From: an uncultured Thermomicrobiales bacterium
GTDB lineage: Bacteria; Chloroflexota; Chloroflexia; Thermomicrobiales; UBA6265
DNA: 42,475 nucleotides
Direction: 5' to 3'
NCBI GenBank assembly: GCA_902806405.1
Contig: CADCWL010000029.1
Location: forward strand, 1 to 42,475
Shown here: positions 8,040 through 16,752 of the stretch, piece by piece
How the letters are laid out: the number at the start of each line of letters is the position of its first letter
Numbering within the stretch: position 1 is the first letter of the stretch
Translations under genes and position numbers: made by a program
Notes under the pieces: model-generated
The model's input: only the letters and a program-made list of their open reading frames with translations
The model's database searches: none
What the model was told of the DNA's origin: nothing

Positions 8040-8882
8040 TCATGTCGCCTCCGGGGGTGTTGGGACCCACGCCGCGGGGCGCTTCTCCAGGAACGCCCGC
8101 AACCCCTCGCGCCCCTCGTCGCTGGCGAGGCGATCGACGAGGAGCGCGGTGGTGGCGGCGCGCGTCGCCGCCGAGTTGGCCCCGCTTACTGCCACGGGGA
8201 GGCGCTTGATGGCGGCGAGCGCCCCCGGCGCGCCCTGAAGCAGGTCGACGACGGCCTCATCGGCAGCGGCATAGAGTGCGGCAGCGGGGACGACCTGATG
8301 GACCAGCCCGCAGCGTAGTGCCTCCTCGGCGCCGAACGGTGCCGCCCGCAGCATCCGCGCCTTCGCCTCGCGTTCACCGAGGGCGGCAAAGACGTAGGGC
8401 GAGATGACGGCCGGGACGAGGCCGAGACGCGCCTCGCTGAGGGAGAAGCGGGTCCCCTCGGCGGCGAGGGCGACGTCGGCGGCGGAGACCAGGCCGACCC
8501 CGCCGCCATAGGCGGCGCCGTGGACGCGGGCGACGATCGGCGCCGGGCAGGCGGCCATCGTGGCGAGGAGGTCGGCGAGCGCCGCGGCGTCGGCGGCGGC
8601 ATGGCAGTCGGCGGCGGCGGAGGCGAACTCGGCGATGTCGCCGCCGGCGCAGAAGGTCGGCCCGTCGCCGGCGAGGAGAACCACCCGCGTCTCGCCCCCC
8701 TCCTTGATCGCGGCGAAGGCGGCGTGGAGCGCGGCGACGAGCGCGCGCCCGAGGGCGTTGCGGCGGTCCGGGCGGGCCAGGGTGATCCGCCGGACCGGTC
8801 CAGCCTGGACGATCGTCAGGTCGTCGTCCCCGCTCGGGACCGGCAACCCAGCCGCCCCGTCACGCCGCCCCTTGGTCGACAT
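8040..8882 (-). CDS. Enoyl-CoA hydratase/isomerase family protein, methylglutaconyl-CoA hydratase-like
   Basis: This is a 280-residue crotonase-fold enzyme. The oxyanion-hole motifs are FCAGGDIAEF and AAYGGGVGLVSAADVALA. The segment FSLSEARLGLVPAVISPYV carries the glutamate in the second catalytic position, and its wording closely follows LiuC-type methylglutaconyl-CoA hydratases; the first catalytic Glu of classical crotonases is Gly here. With the adjacent carboxylase and lyase, it would hydrate 3-methylglutaconyl-CoA to HMG-CoA. Start ATG 8882 shares one base with the TGA of the upstream SDR gene (TGATG), indicating coupled translation. Function is inferred from motif and context, as crotonases are hard to assign alone. 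Confidence 0.85.
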   Translation of the reverse strand: MSTKGRRDGAAGLPVPSGDDDLTIVQAGPVRRITLARPDRRNALGRALVAALHAAFAAIKEGGETRVVLLAGDGPTFCAGGDIAEFASAAADCHAAADAAALADLLATMAACPAPIVARVHGAAYGGGVGLVSAADVALAAEGTRFSLSEARLGLVPAVISPYVFAALGEREAKARMLRAAPFGAEEALRCGLVHQVVPAAALYAAADEAVVDLLQGAPGALAAIKRLPVAVSGANSAATRAATTALLVDRLASDEGREGLRAFLEKRPAAWVPTPPEAT

Positions 8883-9658
8883 CAGGCGCCCCTCGAATGG
8901 ATGGTCTGCCCCGTGATCCACCCCCCGGCGTCGCTGGCCAGGAAGAGGATCAGGCGCGCCGCGTCCTCGGGCCCGCCGACCCGGCCGAACCGCATCTCGG
9001 CCAGGATCGCGGCCTTGACCTCCGCCGACATCCAGCCCGTGTCGGTGCCGCCCGGGTCGACCGCGTTGACGGTGATCCCCTTGGCGGCGACCCCGGCCGC
9101 CAGCGACGCGGTGAACGCTTCCACCGCGCCCTTCGACGTCGCGTAGGCGAGCTCGTTCGGCATCGCCCCCACCCCCTGACCCGAGGAGAGGTTGACGATG
9201 CGGCCCCCGGCCCCGCCCGGGTATCGCCGCGCGAATTCGACCGAGAGGAGGGCCATCGCCCTCACGTTGACCGCGTGGTGCGCGTCGAGCGCCGCGGCGT
9301 CCAGCGCCTCGTAGCCGCCGCCGGCGAAGTGGGCCGCGTTGTTGACCAGAATCGACGGCGGCCCGAGCCGCGCCGCCGCCGCGTCCAGCACCTCGACCGC
9401 TGCCGCCGGCCGGGCGAGATCGACCTCCAGCGCCTCCGCCCGCGCGCCCATCCCCCGGAGCTCCTCCGCCAACGCCGCTGGGCCGTCGTCGTCGGCGCCG
9501 TGGGGTTGGGTCCGGTCGAACGGCCGCCAGTGGGTGAACAGCACGCCGGCGCCGTGGACGGCGAAGGCGCGACAGACCGCCGCGCCGATGCCCTGGCGCC
9601 GGCTGGCGCCGGTCACGACGGCGACCCTCCCGGCCAAATCTAGATCGAGCTCGGCCAT
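8882..9658 (-). CDS. Short-chain dehydrogenase/reductase (SDR)
   Basis: This is a classical SDR of 258 residues. The cofactor motif is TGASRRQGIG near residue 15, followed by the structural ILVNNAAHF, the catalytic Ser in NLSSGQGVG, and Tyr-Lys in YATSKGA. The C-terminal segment GGWITGQTIHSRGA is typical. Translation can start at ATG 9658 or GTG 9661, both behind GAGGGG. It is coupled to the downstream hydratase by a one-base overlap. It is not a standard step of leucine degradation, so it may serve a side reaction on a 3-hydroxyacyl-CoA or be a resident of unrelated function. Confidence 0.85.
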   Translation of the reverse strand: MAELDLDLAGRVAVVTGASRRQGIGAAVCRAFAVHGAGVLFTHWRPFDRTQPHGADDDGPAALAEELRGMGARAEALEVDLARPAAAVEVLDAAAARLGPPSILVNNAAHFAGGGYEALDAAALDAHHAVNVRAMALLSVEFARRYPGGAGGRIVNLSSGQGVGAMPNELAYATSKGAVEAFTASLAAGVAAKGITVNAVDPGGTDTGWMSAEVKAAILAEMRFGRVGGPEDAARLILFLASDAGGWITGQTIHSRGA

Positions 9659-9754
9659 CACCGCATCACCCCTCGCTTCGCGGCCGTCCGTGGCCCCGGT
9701 TTCGACGACCCGTCACGGCCGAACGGGGATGCGGCGTCTCGGAGCCTCAGAGTC

Positions 9755-11359
9755 TCAGATCCGCAGCACGCCATAGTCGGTGGCCGGGATCGGGGCGTTG
9801 AGGGTCGTCGCGAGGGCGAGGCCGACGACCTGGCGGGTCTGGCGGGGATCGATGACGCCGTCGTCCCAGAGGCGGGCGGTGGCGTGGTAGGGGCTCGCCT
9901 CCTCTTCGTAGCGGGCGCCGACCTCTCGGCGGAGCGCCGACAGGGCCGCCTCGTCGGGCGGGTCGCCGCGAGCGGCGAGACTCTGGCGGCGGACGTCGGT
10001 GAGGACGCCGGCGGCCTGCTCGCCGCCCATGACCGCGATCCGGTGGGTCGGCCAGGAGAAGACGAAGCGGGGGTCGTAGGCGCGGCCGCACATGGCGTAG
10101 TTCCCGGCGCCGTAGGAGGCGCCGATCATGACCGTGATCTTCGGCACCTGGGCGACGGCGACGGCGGCGACCATCTTCGCGCCATCGCGGGCGACCCCCT
10201 CCTGCTCGTAGCGGCGGCCGACGATGAAGCCGGTGATGTTCTGAAAGAAGAGGAGGGGGAGGCGCTGCTGGGCGCAGAGCATCACGAAGTGGGCGCCCTT
10301 GCGGGCCGACTCGGGGAAGAGGATGCCGTTGTTGGCGAGGACGCCGACCGGTACGCCGTAAAGGTGACCGAAGCCGCAGACGAGGGTTTGCCCGTACTCC
10401 GCCTTGAACTCGCGGAGGCGGCTGCCGTCGAGGACGCGGCGGAGGACCTGGCGGGCGTCGTAGGGGCGGCGTGGGTCGGGGGGGACAAGCGCGAGCATCT
10501 CCTCCGGGTCCTCCGCCGGCGCGGCGATCGGCTCGCGTTGCCAGGGGGTCGGCGGCGGCGCCGGGCGGGGGGCGCTCATCAGGTCGCGGGCGAGCGCGAG
10601 CGCCGCCGGCTCGTCGTCGACGGCGTAGTCGACGAGGCCGCTGAGGCGGGCGTGGACATCGGCGCCGCCGAGCTCCTCGGCGGAGACCTCCTCGCCTGTC
10701 GCCGCCTTCACCAGCGGCGGCCCGGCGAGAAAGATGGTGCCAGCGCCGCGGACGATGATCGCCTCGTCGCACATGGCGGGGACGTAGGCGCCGCCGGCGG
10801 TACAGGAGCCAAGAACGGCGGCGACCTGGCGGAGGCCGTGGGCGGAGAGGAGCGCCTGGTTGCGGAAGATGCGGCCGAAGTGCTCCTTGTCGGCGAAGAC
10901 TTCGCTCTGGAGCGGCAGGAAGGCGCCGCCGGAGTCGACGAGGTAGAGGCAGGGGAGCCGGTTGGCGAAGGCGATCTCCTGGGCGCGGAGGTGCTTCTTG
11001 ACGGTCATCGGGAAGTAGGTGCCGCCCTTGACGGTCGGGTCGTTGGCGACGACGACAACCTCGCGGCCGCCGATGCGGCCGATGCCGGTGACGATGCCGG
11101 CGCCGGGGCTGGCGTCGTCGTACATGCCGTCCGCGGCGAGGGGCGAGAGCTCGAGGAAGGGGGAGGCGGGGTCGAGGACGCATTCGATCCGCTCGCGGAC
11201 CGGCAGCTTGCCGCGGGCGCGCTGCTTGGCCTGGGCCGCCGCACCGCCGCCCTCGGCGGCGCGGGCGAGACGGGCCCGGAGGTTGGCGACGGCGGCCTCG
11301 TTGGCGGCGCGGTAGGTCGCGTCGACCGTCGGGTCGGGTGGGGCGGCGGTGGCGAGCAT
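9755..11359 (-). CDS. Acyl-CoA carboxylase carboxyltransferase (beta) subunit, methylcrotonyl-CoA carboxylase type
   Basis: The 534-residue protein has two crotonase-like carboxyltransferase halves. The N-terminal half includes [13 protein letters not shown] and [19 protein letters not shown]. The C-terminal half has the biotin- and acyl-CoA-binding segment [20 protein letters not shown] followed by [14 protein letters not shown]. The [14 protein letters not shown] wording is that of methylcrotonyl/geranyl-CoA carboxylase beta subunits rather than propionyl-CoA carboxylases. ATG 11359 has GGAG seven bases upstream. The partner alpha subunit lies three genes downstream on the same strand, with SDR and hydratase genes between them. 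The 857-base gap up to the acyl-CoA dehydrogenase holds a decayed antitoxin gene. Confidence 0.92.
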   Translation of the reverse strand: MLATAAPPDPTVDATYRAANEAAVANLRARLARAAEGGGAAAQAKQRARGKLPVRERIECVLDPASPFLELSPLAADGMYDDASPGAGIVTGIGRIGGREVVVVANDPTVKGGTYFPMTVKKHLRAQEIAFANRLPCLYLVDSGGAFLPLQSEVFADKEHFGRIFRNQALLSAHGLRQVAAVLGSCTAGGAYVPAMCDEAIIVRGAGTIFLAGPPLVKAATGEEVSAEELGGADVHARLSGLVDYAVDDEPAALALARDLMSAPRPAPPPTPWQREPIAAPAEDPEEMLALVPPDPRRPYDARQVLRRVLDGSRLREFKAEYGQTLVCGFGHLYGVPVGVLANNGILFPESARKGAHFVMLCAQQRLPLLFFQNITGFIVGRRYEQEGVARDGAKMVAAVAVAQVPKITVMIGASYGAGNYAMCGRAYDPRFVFSWPTHRIAVMGGEQAAGVLTDVRRQSLAARGDPPDEAALSALRREVGARYEEEASPYHATARLWDDGVIDPRQTRQVVGLALATTLNAPIPATDYGVLRI

Positions 11360-11872
11360 GGGCACTCCTTCGTGCCGATCGGGGCGCGCCTGCGGCGGCG
11401 CGGCGAGGAAAGTGTGCCATAGGCGCGGGTGCGGGCGCGGCGGGGGAGGATCGTGGCGGGCGCGGGCGAAGGCGGCGACGGGGTTTGGATGGCGACCGCG
11501 GCGTCCGGGGGGCGCGCCATACCGCGCAGGTGGTCGCGCGCGGATGGTCGCGCGGAGTTGAAACCCCGGACTGGACTCACGAAGCGCCTCTGGGGCTGAG
11601 TGCGGTCCGAGGAACGTTGGCGTCGATCCGGCGGCGCCGGGCGGTCTGGCGAACGGGGGCGGCGACGTTATCTCCCCCTCCTTCTCTGTATCGTCGCGCG
11701 GGCGATTTGCGTGCGGGTGGTGATGAGAGGAGGCGGGCGGAGATGGGGGGCGGTGGCGCGGCGGAGGAGGCGGAGTTGCTTGCGGAGGTGGGGGGGACGA
11801 CGGTGGTGCCGTCCCCCTTGAGGCGCTGGGCGTGGCGGAGGACGCGACGGTCGGGTACGTCTGGCGAGACGT
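11360..11872. other. Gene-free stretch between the carboxylase beta subunit and the Phd remnant
   Basis: No coding signal that I trust on either strand. It contains the ribosome site of the carboxylase gene and copy B of the dispersed repeat. A possible frame-shifted continuation of the Phd remnant (DVSPDVPD at about 11850-11873) is too short to be sure of. No toxin gene to match the antitoxin was recognised here. Confidence 0.4.
11552..11606. repeat. Dispersed intergenic repeat, copy B
   Basis: This is the second copy of the repeat described at 331-386. It shares a GTTGAAACCCC-like left part, CACGAAGC and GGGGCTGAG. Copies A and B differ at several positions, so they are old or under weak constraint. 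A genome-wide search with this sequence would show whether it is a true repeat family. Confidence 0.4.
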
Positions 11873-12127
11873 CGCGAACGCCGCTCGCGCTTCGTCGATC
11901 ACCCGGGATCGTTTGGCACCCTCCCGGTCGAGGCGGTCCAGGCGCTCGAGGTCCTCGGCCGAGACGAGGCCGGCCCCGGGGACGCCGGTCTTCTCCACGA
12001 GCACGCGGGCATCGCCCCGGGAAACCCGGCCGACGAGGGCGTCGAGGTTGCCTTCCGCCTCGGCTATCTCCTTCGTCTGGGTTGTCGGTTGGTGCTTACC
12101 TAGGTCCAACGGGACCCGAACACGAAG
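11873..12127 (-). pseudogene. Decayed Phd/YefM-type antitoxin gene, orphan
   Basis: The minus-strand frame reads [10 protein letters not shown], then [38 protein letters not shown] and [10 protein letters not shown], ending at IDEARAAFA. This is the order of a Phd/YefM antitoxin: the strand-turn LVGRV, the VLVEK-(S/T)-GVP-x-AxLVS core, and a charged C-terminal helix that would wrap a toxin. There is no ATG or GTG at the expected start, only a TTG at 12109 without a ribosome site. After AAFA the homology breaks off, with no stop in the same frame. No toxin gene follows. It lies between the acyl-CoA dehydrogenase and carboxylase genes. I read it as a remnant; an intact small gene with an unusual start is less likely. 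Confidence 0.6.
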
Positions 12128-12216
12128 GGGAGATCGCGGGGTGTGACGGATGCACCGTACCGCACGGGTAAGGGGGCCACCGTTTCCACCGTTCCCCCGC
12201 GTCGGACTGGCGGCCG

Positions 12217-13386
12217 CTACTCGGTGAGGCCCATCTGGCGGGCGATGACGTAGCGGAGAACCTCGCTGGTGCCTTCGCCGATGGTGAGGACCTTGGCGTC
12301 GCGGTAGAAGCGGGGGACGGGGGACTCCTCGATGTAGCCGAAGCCGCCGTGGATCTGGAGGTTCTCCTCGGCGGCGCGGACGGCGAGCTCGGAGGCGAAG
12401 AGTTTGGCGGCCGCGGCCTCCTCGGTGAAGGGTTTGCCGGCCTCCTTCAGCGCCGCCGACCGGTAGGTGAGGAGGCGGGCGGCGGCGATCTGGGTCTTGA
12501 GGTCGGCGAGCTTGAAGTGGATCGCCTGCTGGCGGGCAATCGGGGCGCCGAAGGCGACGCGTACTTGGGCGTATGCGGTCGCCTGTTCGAGCGCGCCCTG
12601 GGCGAGGCCGACCGACATCGCGGCGACGCCGACGCGGCCGCCGTCGAGGCCGGTCAGGAAGACGCGGGCGCCCTTGCCGAGCGGGCCGAGGAGCGCGTCG
12701 TCCGGCACGCGGCAGCCGGCGAAGACGAGCTCGCGGGTGTCGGAGGCGTGCCAGCCGAGCTTGCGGTAGGGCTTCTGCGGCTCGTAGCCGGGGGTGCCGG
12801 TCGGGACGATGAAGGTGCTGAGGGCGGTGCCGCCGTTGCTGCCGGTGCGGGCGGTGGCGATGCAGAAGGCGCTGAGGTCGGTGCCGGCGTTGGTGGTGAA
12901 CGCCTTGGTGCCGTCGAGGACCCAGCCGGTCTCGTCCTCCCCATCGCGGCGGGCGACCGTGGTCGCGGCGCGGACGTCGGAGCCGCCGCCCGGCTCGGTG
13001 CTGGCGAAGGCGCCGAGGGTCTCGCCGCGGGCGAGCGGCACGAGCCAGCGCTGCTTCTGCTCCTCGGTGCCGAAGAGGAGGATCGGCTCGCCGCCGAGCG
13101 AGACGTTGGCGCCGACGGTGACCGCGACGGAAGAGTCGATCCGGGCCAGTTCCTCGATGACGACCGCCTGGGCGACGGCGCCGGCACCGAGGCCGCCGTA
13201 CGCTTCGGGGAAGCCAACGCCCATCGCGCCGAGTTCGCCGAGCTGGCGGATCGTCTCCGTGGGGAAGGTGTGCGTTTGGTCCCACTCGGCGGCGTGGGGG
13301 GCGATCTCGCCCTCGGCGAACTCGCGGATGGTGTCGCGCAGGGCGAGTTGCTCGTCGGAGAGTTCGAAGGAGGGGCAGGAGGTCAT
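12217..13386 (-). CDS. Acyl-CoA dehydrogenase, short/branched-chain type
   Basis: This 389-residue FAD flavoenzyme inserts a 2,3-double bond into an acyl-CoA. Domain order is standard: N-terminal helices, beta domain with [12 protein letters not shown] (FAD/substrate contact), and C-terminal helical domain with QIHGGFGY. Glu371 in [11 protein letters not shown] is the catalytic base position of short- and medium-chain enzymes. Classical isovaleryl-CoA dehydrogenases have Ala there and use a different glutamate. By context (carboxylase, hydratase and HMG-CoA lyase downstream) it would make methylcrotonyl-CoA from isovaleryl-CoA, but this residue suggests a broader short- or branched-chain enzyme. 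ATG 13386 has GGAGG upstream. It is the first gene of the minus-strand cluster, divergent from the E1alpha gene. Confidence 0.9.
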   Translation of the reverse strand: MTSCPSFELSDEQLALRDTIREFAEGEIAPHAAEWDQTHTFPTETIRQLGELGAMGVGFPEAYGGLGAGAVAQAVVIEELARIDSSVAVTVGANVSLGGEPILLFGTEEQKQRWLVPLARGETLGAFASTEPGGGSDVRAATTVARRDGEDETGWVLDGTKAFTTNAGTDLSAFCIATARTGSNGGTALSTFIVPTGTPGYEPQKPYRKLGWHASDTRELVFAGCRVPDDALLGPLGKGARVFLTGLDGGRVGVAAMSVGLAQGALEQATAYAQVRVAFGAPIARQQAIHFKLADLKTQIAAARLLTYRSAALKEAGKPFTEEAAAAKLFASELAVRAAEENLQIHGGFGYIEESPVPRFYRDAKVLTIGEGTSEVLRYVIARQMGLTE

Positions 13387-13605
13387 CGGCGTCCTCCGGG
13401 GTGTCGGGTCGCGGGCGGCCGCGGCGTCGCGGCCCCTGGCGGGAAGTGTAGCGCCCGGTGGCGAGCCCGCGGAGTAGTTGGGGGAGGCGAGCGGATCCTG
13501 TGGGGCTCGACGGAGCCGGACGACATGCACCCTCCGAGCGTCCCGAGTTGGAAAGCCGCGGGGTCGCGTGGCGACTGAGGGCGGTTTGGCCACGAGGCCG
13601 CGCGG

Positions 13606-13850
13606 CTACGGCGTTTCGGAGGCGTCTGCCCGACCGGTCGCGTTCATCCTGATGTGCAAGATAGGCAGAATGGGGAGGTCAGGCCCTTCATGCGGAAGAC
13701 GACGATGTGGTGACCGATAGGGTGACTTCGGCAGCCGGGACCGATCTCGTTGCGCGCTCGGTCCAACCGGGAAAGGTGCCGATCTCCCGCAAAGCGTCCC
13801 GGATGCGGGCAACGTCGGCACGTGCCCGATCCTCTCCTCGGGTGAGCAAG
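13606..13850 (-). pseudogene. Decayed ParE/RelE-type toxin gene
   Basis: The pieces of a ParE-like toxin appear in order but in three reading frames. RGEDRARADVARIRDALREI resembles the alpha-helical middle of ParE. RARNEIGPGCRSHPIGHHIV then VFRM resembles the (G/R)-x-EIGPG-x-RS-x-PVG-x-HVVFYR core. [20 protein letters not shown] is the closing strand with the ILHxRM signature. A single missing base near 13692 separates the second and third pieces. It lies immediately downstream of the ParD remnant on the same strand, the usual antitoxin-toxin order. No start codon or continuous frame remains, so no toxin can be made. Confidence 0.62.
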
Positions 13851-13910
13851 CCCTGCGGGACGATGCCCTCGTCATCGACCTGGGCGGGGGGAGGGACGAC
13901 GACCGGCAGC

Positions 13911-14189
13911 CTACGGGAGGACCTCAGAGTGCGGGTGCTGGCCCTCCCGCGCCTTCTTCCGAGCAGCTTCGATGATTTCGGCGCGGGGTTCCGGGGCGTG
14001 CTCCCGGCCCTCGCCGCGGCCGAGTTGGTCCTCGCCGGTGGCGAGGGCGGCGTGGAGCCGCTGGAGGTGATCCCGTTCCGAAATCAAGCGTCACGCCTCG
14101 CGGACGACTTCGCCGGCGTTGTTGTAGAGGCCGGTTGCTACCTTCTGCCGGACCATCGCCTCCAGGTGGGAGCTGAAATTCACGTTCAC
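13911..14189 (-). pseudogene. ParD-type antitoxin gene with in-frame stop
   Basis: From GTG 14189 the frame gives MNVNFSSHLEAMVRQKVA, then GLYNNAGEVVREA, a TGA at 14091-14093, then RLISERDHLQRLHAALATG and, near the end, EIIEAARKKAREGQHPHS, with a final stop at 13911. This is a ParD antitoxin: an N-terminal ribbon-helix-helix DNA-binding domain with the YNNASEVVREALR signature, followed by a toxin-wrapping helix. The TGA replaces the conserved leucine codon of REALR. Apart from this nonsense codon the 93-codon frame is intact, so the damage is fairly recent or the truncated N-terminal domain (32 residues) is still made. The adjacent toxin is far more decayed. Confidence 0.78.
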
Positions 14190-14371
14190 GCACAGCTCCC
14201 CCCGCACGCGCTGAAGGCAGCAGGGATTGACCCCCTTTGTTGCCGCACGACTCCTCGGGAACCGACGAAGAAGGAACGCGAATCACCCGCGACCGCCTGG
14301 CCGGCGCGGTCCGAGCGGGACATTGCCGTGGTGCGCGGCGGCCAAGGAGGCGGCAGCCGACGGGGGACGGT

Positions 14372-14402
14372 TTGGCCGGGGGCGGGTCGGAGGGGGTATA
14401 CA
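14372..14402 (+). promoter_or_regulatory. Possible promoter of the branched-chain dehydrogenase operon
   Basis: A -10-like TATACA (14397-14402) stands out in GC-rich DNA about 85 bases before the E1alpha start. The best -35 candidate, TTGGCC (14372-14377), is 19 bases away, longer than ideal. A weak call. Confidence 0.3.
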
Positions 14403-14485
14403 TTGCCCGACATCCGGGACGGTCGAACGGTTCGGGGGTCGACGATGGGGGCGGTCAACGGCGACCGCCGACAAAGGAGCAGTCG

Positions 14486-15622
14486 ATGGCGACTGAAACC
14501 GGGCCGGCCCCCACGGGGGCGATCCAGGGCGCTTTCCAGGCCGGCGTCGTGCCGCAGGACGGCGCCGCCGCGTTCCGCGCGCCGCTCGACCACGTCGACG
14601 TCGGGGCGGGGACGATCACGGCGAGCGTGGCGCCGGCGTCGGCGGGCGACGGCGGGCTTGACCACGAGACGCTGCGCGAGATGTACCGCTTCGTGGCGCT
14701 GGCGCGGGCGCTCGACGAGCGGATCTGGCAGCTGAACCGGGCGGGGCGGGCGCCGTTCGTCGTCTCCGGGCAGGGGCACGAGGCGGCGCTGGTGGGCGCC
14801 GGTTTCGCGCTCGACCGGGCCAACGACGTGGTCCTGCCCTACTACCGCGACCTGGCGCTCTGCCTGGTCTTCGGCCTCTCGGCGCGCGACGTGATGATGA
14901 GCGTGCTGGCGCGGGCGCCTGACCCGATGTCGGGCGGTCGCCAGATGCCGGCCCACTATGGCTCGGCCCGGCTCCGGATCGTCAGCTCCTCGAGCGTGGT
15001 CGCCTCCCAGTTGCCGCACGCGACCGGCACCGCCTACGCCGCCAAGCTGCGCGGCACGGGCCAGGTCTCCCTCGCCTGCTTCGGCGAGGGGGCCGCGTCC
15101 AAGGGCGACTTCCACGAAGCGTGCAACTTCGCCGGCATCCATCGGCTGCCGGTCGTCTTCTTCTGCGAGAACAACCGCTACGCGATCTCGGTCCCGCAGA
15201 GTCTCCAGATGGCGATCGACAACGTCGCCGACCGCGCCGCCGGGTACGGCTTCCCCGGCGTCGTCGTCGACGGGACCGACCTGCTCGCCGTCCACCGGGC
15301 GGTGGGGGAGGCCGCCGCGCGGGCGCGCCGCGGCGAGGGACCGACGCTGGTCGAGGCGAAGGTCTACCGCTTCCACCCGCACACCTCCGACGACGACGAC
15401 CGCACCTACCGCAGCCAGGACGAGGTCAAGGCGTGGCGGGCGTGGGACCCGCTGGCCCGCTTCGAGGCGCGGCTGCGCGAGGTCGGCGCCCTCGACGACC
15501 GGACACGCGCCGAGATCGCGGCCGGCGTCGCGGCCGAGGTCGAGGCGGCGACCGACGCGGCGGAGGCGGCGCCCTTCCCCGACCCCGCCACCTTCGATCG
15601 CTACGTCTACGACGGGGGCTAG
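14486..15622 (+). CDS. Branched-chain 2-oxoacid dehydrogenase E1 component, alpha subunit
   Basis: The 378-residue protein is the ThDP-binding half of an alpha2beta2 E1. The ThDP/metal motif is GEGAASKGDFHEACN (Gly200-Glu201-Gly202), running to FFCENNRYAIS. The GEG variant and the phosphoryl-loop-like stretch HPHTSDDDDRTYRSQDEV are typical of branched-chain rather than pyruvate E1alpha. It would decarboxylate the 2-oxoacids from Leu, Ile and Val and pass the acyl group to E2. ATG 14486 follows AAAGGAG (14473-14479). E1beta lies 73 bases downstream and E2 further on. The divergent leucine-degradation cluster supports the branched-chain assignment; pyruvate activity cannot be excluded. Confidence 0.9.
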   Translation: MATETGPAPTGAIQGAFQAGVVPQDGAAAFRAPLDHVDVGAGTITASVAPASAGDGGLDHETLREMYRFVALARALDERIWQLNRAGRAPFVVSGQGHEAALVGAGFALDRANDVVLPYYRDLALCLVFGLSARDVMMSVLARAPDPMSGGRQMPAHYGSARLRIVSSSSVVASQLPHATGTAYAAKLRGTGQVSLACFGEGAASKGDFHEACNFAGIHRLPVVFFCENNRYAISVPQSLQMAIDNVADRAAGYGFPGVVVDGTDLLAVHRAVGEAAARARRGEGPTLVEAKVYRFHPHTSDDDDRTYRSQDEVKAWRAWDPLARFEARLREVGALDDRTRAEIAAGVAAEVEAATDAAEAAPFPDPATFDRYVYDGG

Positions 15623-15695
15623 GGGCTGGGGGTGGGGCGGCCGGCCCGACCCGGCTCGGTCGCGCTGGTCGGACCCGGGCGGAGGGAGGACTTCG

Positions 15696-16742
15696 ATGGT
15701 ACAGGCTCCGGAGCGGCCGGCGGTGGCGCGGCCGGCGGGCGACGCCGAGGCGGACGAGGCGCCGCAGCGGTCGTTCATCGAGGCGATCCACGACACGCTG
15801 CACGAGGAGATGCGGGCGGACGAGCGGATCGTGGTGCTCGGGGAGGACGTGGGGCGCCGCGGCGGCGTCTTTCGGGTGACGGAGGGGCTGCTGGCCGAGT
15901 TCGGCGAGGGACGGGTGATCGACACCCCGCTCGCCGAGTCGGGGATCATCGGCAGCGCGATCGGGATGGCGCTGAACGGGTTGCGGCCGGTGGCCGAGAT
16001 CCAGTTTCTCGATTTCATCCACTCGGCGATGGACCAGCTGATGAACGAGGCTGCGCGGCTCCGCTACCGCTCGAACAACGACGTCTGCTGCCCCCTCGTC
16101 GTCCGCGTCCCCTTCGGCGGGGGAGTCCACGGCGCCCTCTACCACTCGCAGAGCATCGAGGCGGTCTTCGTCCACACCCCGGGCCTGAAGGTCGTCGCTC
16201 CCGCCACGCCGGCCGATGCTCGTGGGTTGCTCCGCGCCGCGATCCGCGACGACGACCCGGTGCTGTTTCTGGAGCACAAGCGGATGTACCGCCTGATCAA
16301 GGGGTCGGTGCCGCCCGGGCCGCACGAGGTGCCGCTCGGCCGGGCACGGGTGGCGCGGGAGGGGAGCGACGCGACGATCGTGACGTACGGCTTCATGGTC
16401 CACGAGGCGGAGAAGGCGGCGGCGGCGGCGGCGGAGCGCGGGGCGAGCGTCGAGGTGATCGACCTCCGGTCGCTCAAGCCGCTGGACGAGGCGGCGGTGA
16501 TCGCTTCGGCCAAGAAGACGGGCAAGGCGCTCGTCGTCGCCGAGGCGAACCGGCCCTGCTCGGTCGCGAGCGAGGTGGCGGCCCTGATCGCGGAGGAGGC
16601 GTTCGCCTACCTCGACGCGCCGGTGATGCGGGTGGCCGGGCCGGACGTGCCGGCGATGCCCTTCAGCCCGCCCTTGGAGAAGGCGTTCCTGGTCGACGCC
16701 GAGAAGATCGGCGCCGCGCTGGGGCGGCTGCTGGCGTACTAG
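15696..16742 (+). CDS. Branched-chain 2-oxoacid dehydrogenase E1 component, beta subunit
   Basis: This 348-residue transketolase-like protein has a pyrimidine-binding domain (VVLGEDVGRRGGVFRVTEGL, then DTPLAESGIIGSAIGMAL with the conserved Glu contacting the ThDP ring) and a transketolase C-terminal domain (VEVIDLRSLKPLDEAAV). The segment FGGGVHGALYHSQSIEAVF is standard for E1beta. ATG 15696 has a strong site, GGAGGGAGGA, at 15681-15690. A 252-base intergenic element with nested inverted repeats separates it from E2, unusual for this operon and possibly affecting the ratio of E1 to E2. Confidence 0.92.
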   Translation: MVQAPERPAVARPAGDAEADEAPQRSFIEAIHDTLHEEMRADERIVVLGEDVGRRGGVFRVTEGLLAEFGEGRVIDTPLAESGIIGSAIGMALNGLRPVAEIQFLDFIHSAMDQLMNEAARLRYRSNNDVCCPLVVRVPFGGGVHGALYHSQSIEAVFVHTPGLKVVAPATPADARGLLRAAIRDDDPVLFLEHKRMYRLIKGSVPPGPHEVPLGRARVAREGSDATIVTYGFMVHEAEKAAAAAAERGASVEVIDLRSLKPLDEAAVIASAKKTGKALVVAEANRPCSVASEVAALIAEEAFAYLDAPVMRVAGPDVPAMPFSPPLEKAFLVDAEKIGAALGRLLAY

Positions 16743-16752
16743 CTATGACCTA

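Noticed and set aside
9755-13285. A 1176-codon open frame covering the carboxylase beta subunit and the opposite-frame shadow of the acyl-CoA dehydrogenase
   Set aside because: Only 9755-11359 (carboxylase) and the Phd-like stretch encode recognisable protein; the rest is Arg/Pro-rich sequence from GC-biased out-of-frame codons.
12217-13386. Naming the acyl-CoA dehydrogenase as isovaleryl-CoA dehydrogenase
   Set aside because: The Glu in GEGTSE is not the isovaleryl-CoA dehydrogenase pattern, so only a general short/branched-chain call is supported.
13606-13875. An 89-codon minus-strand frame as an intact small gene
   Set aside because: Only its last third matches the ParE end; the first part is a shifted frame of the same remnant and there is no ribosome site.
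14237-14485. N-terminal extension of the E1alpha protein upstream of ATG 14486
   Set aside because: The extension is Arg-rich and unlike E1alpha; ATG 14486 has AAAGGAG at good distance.
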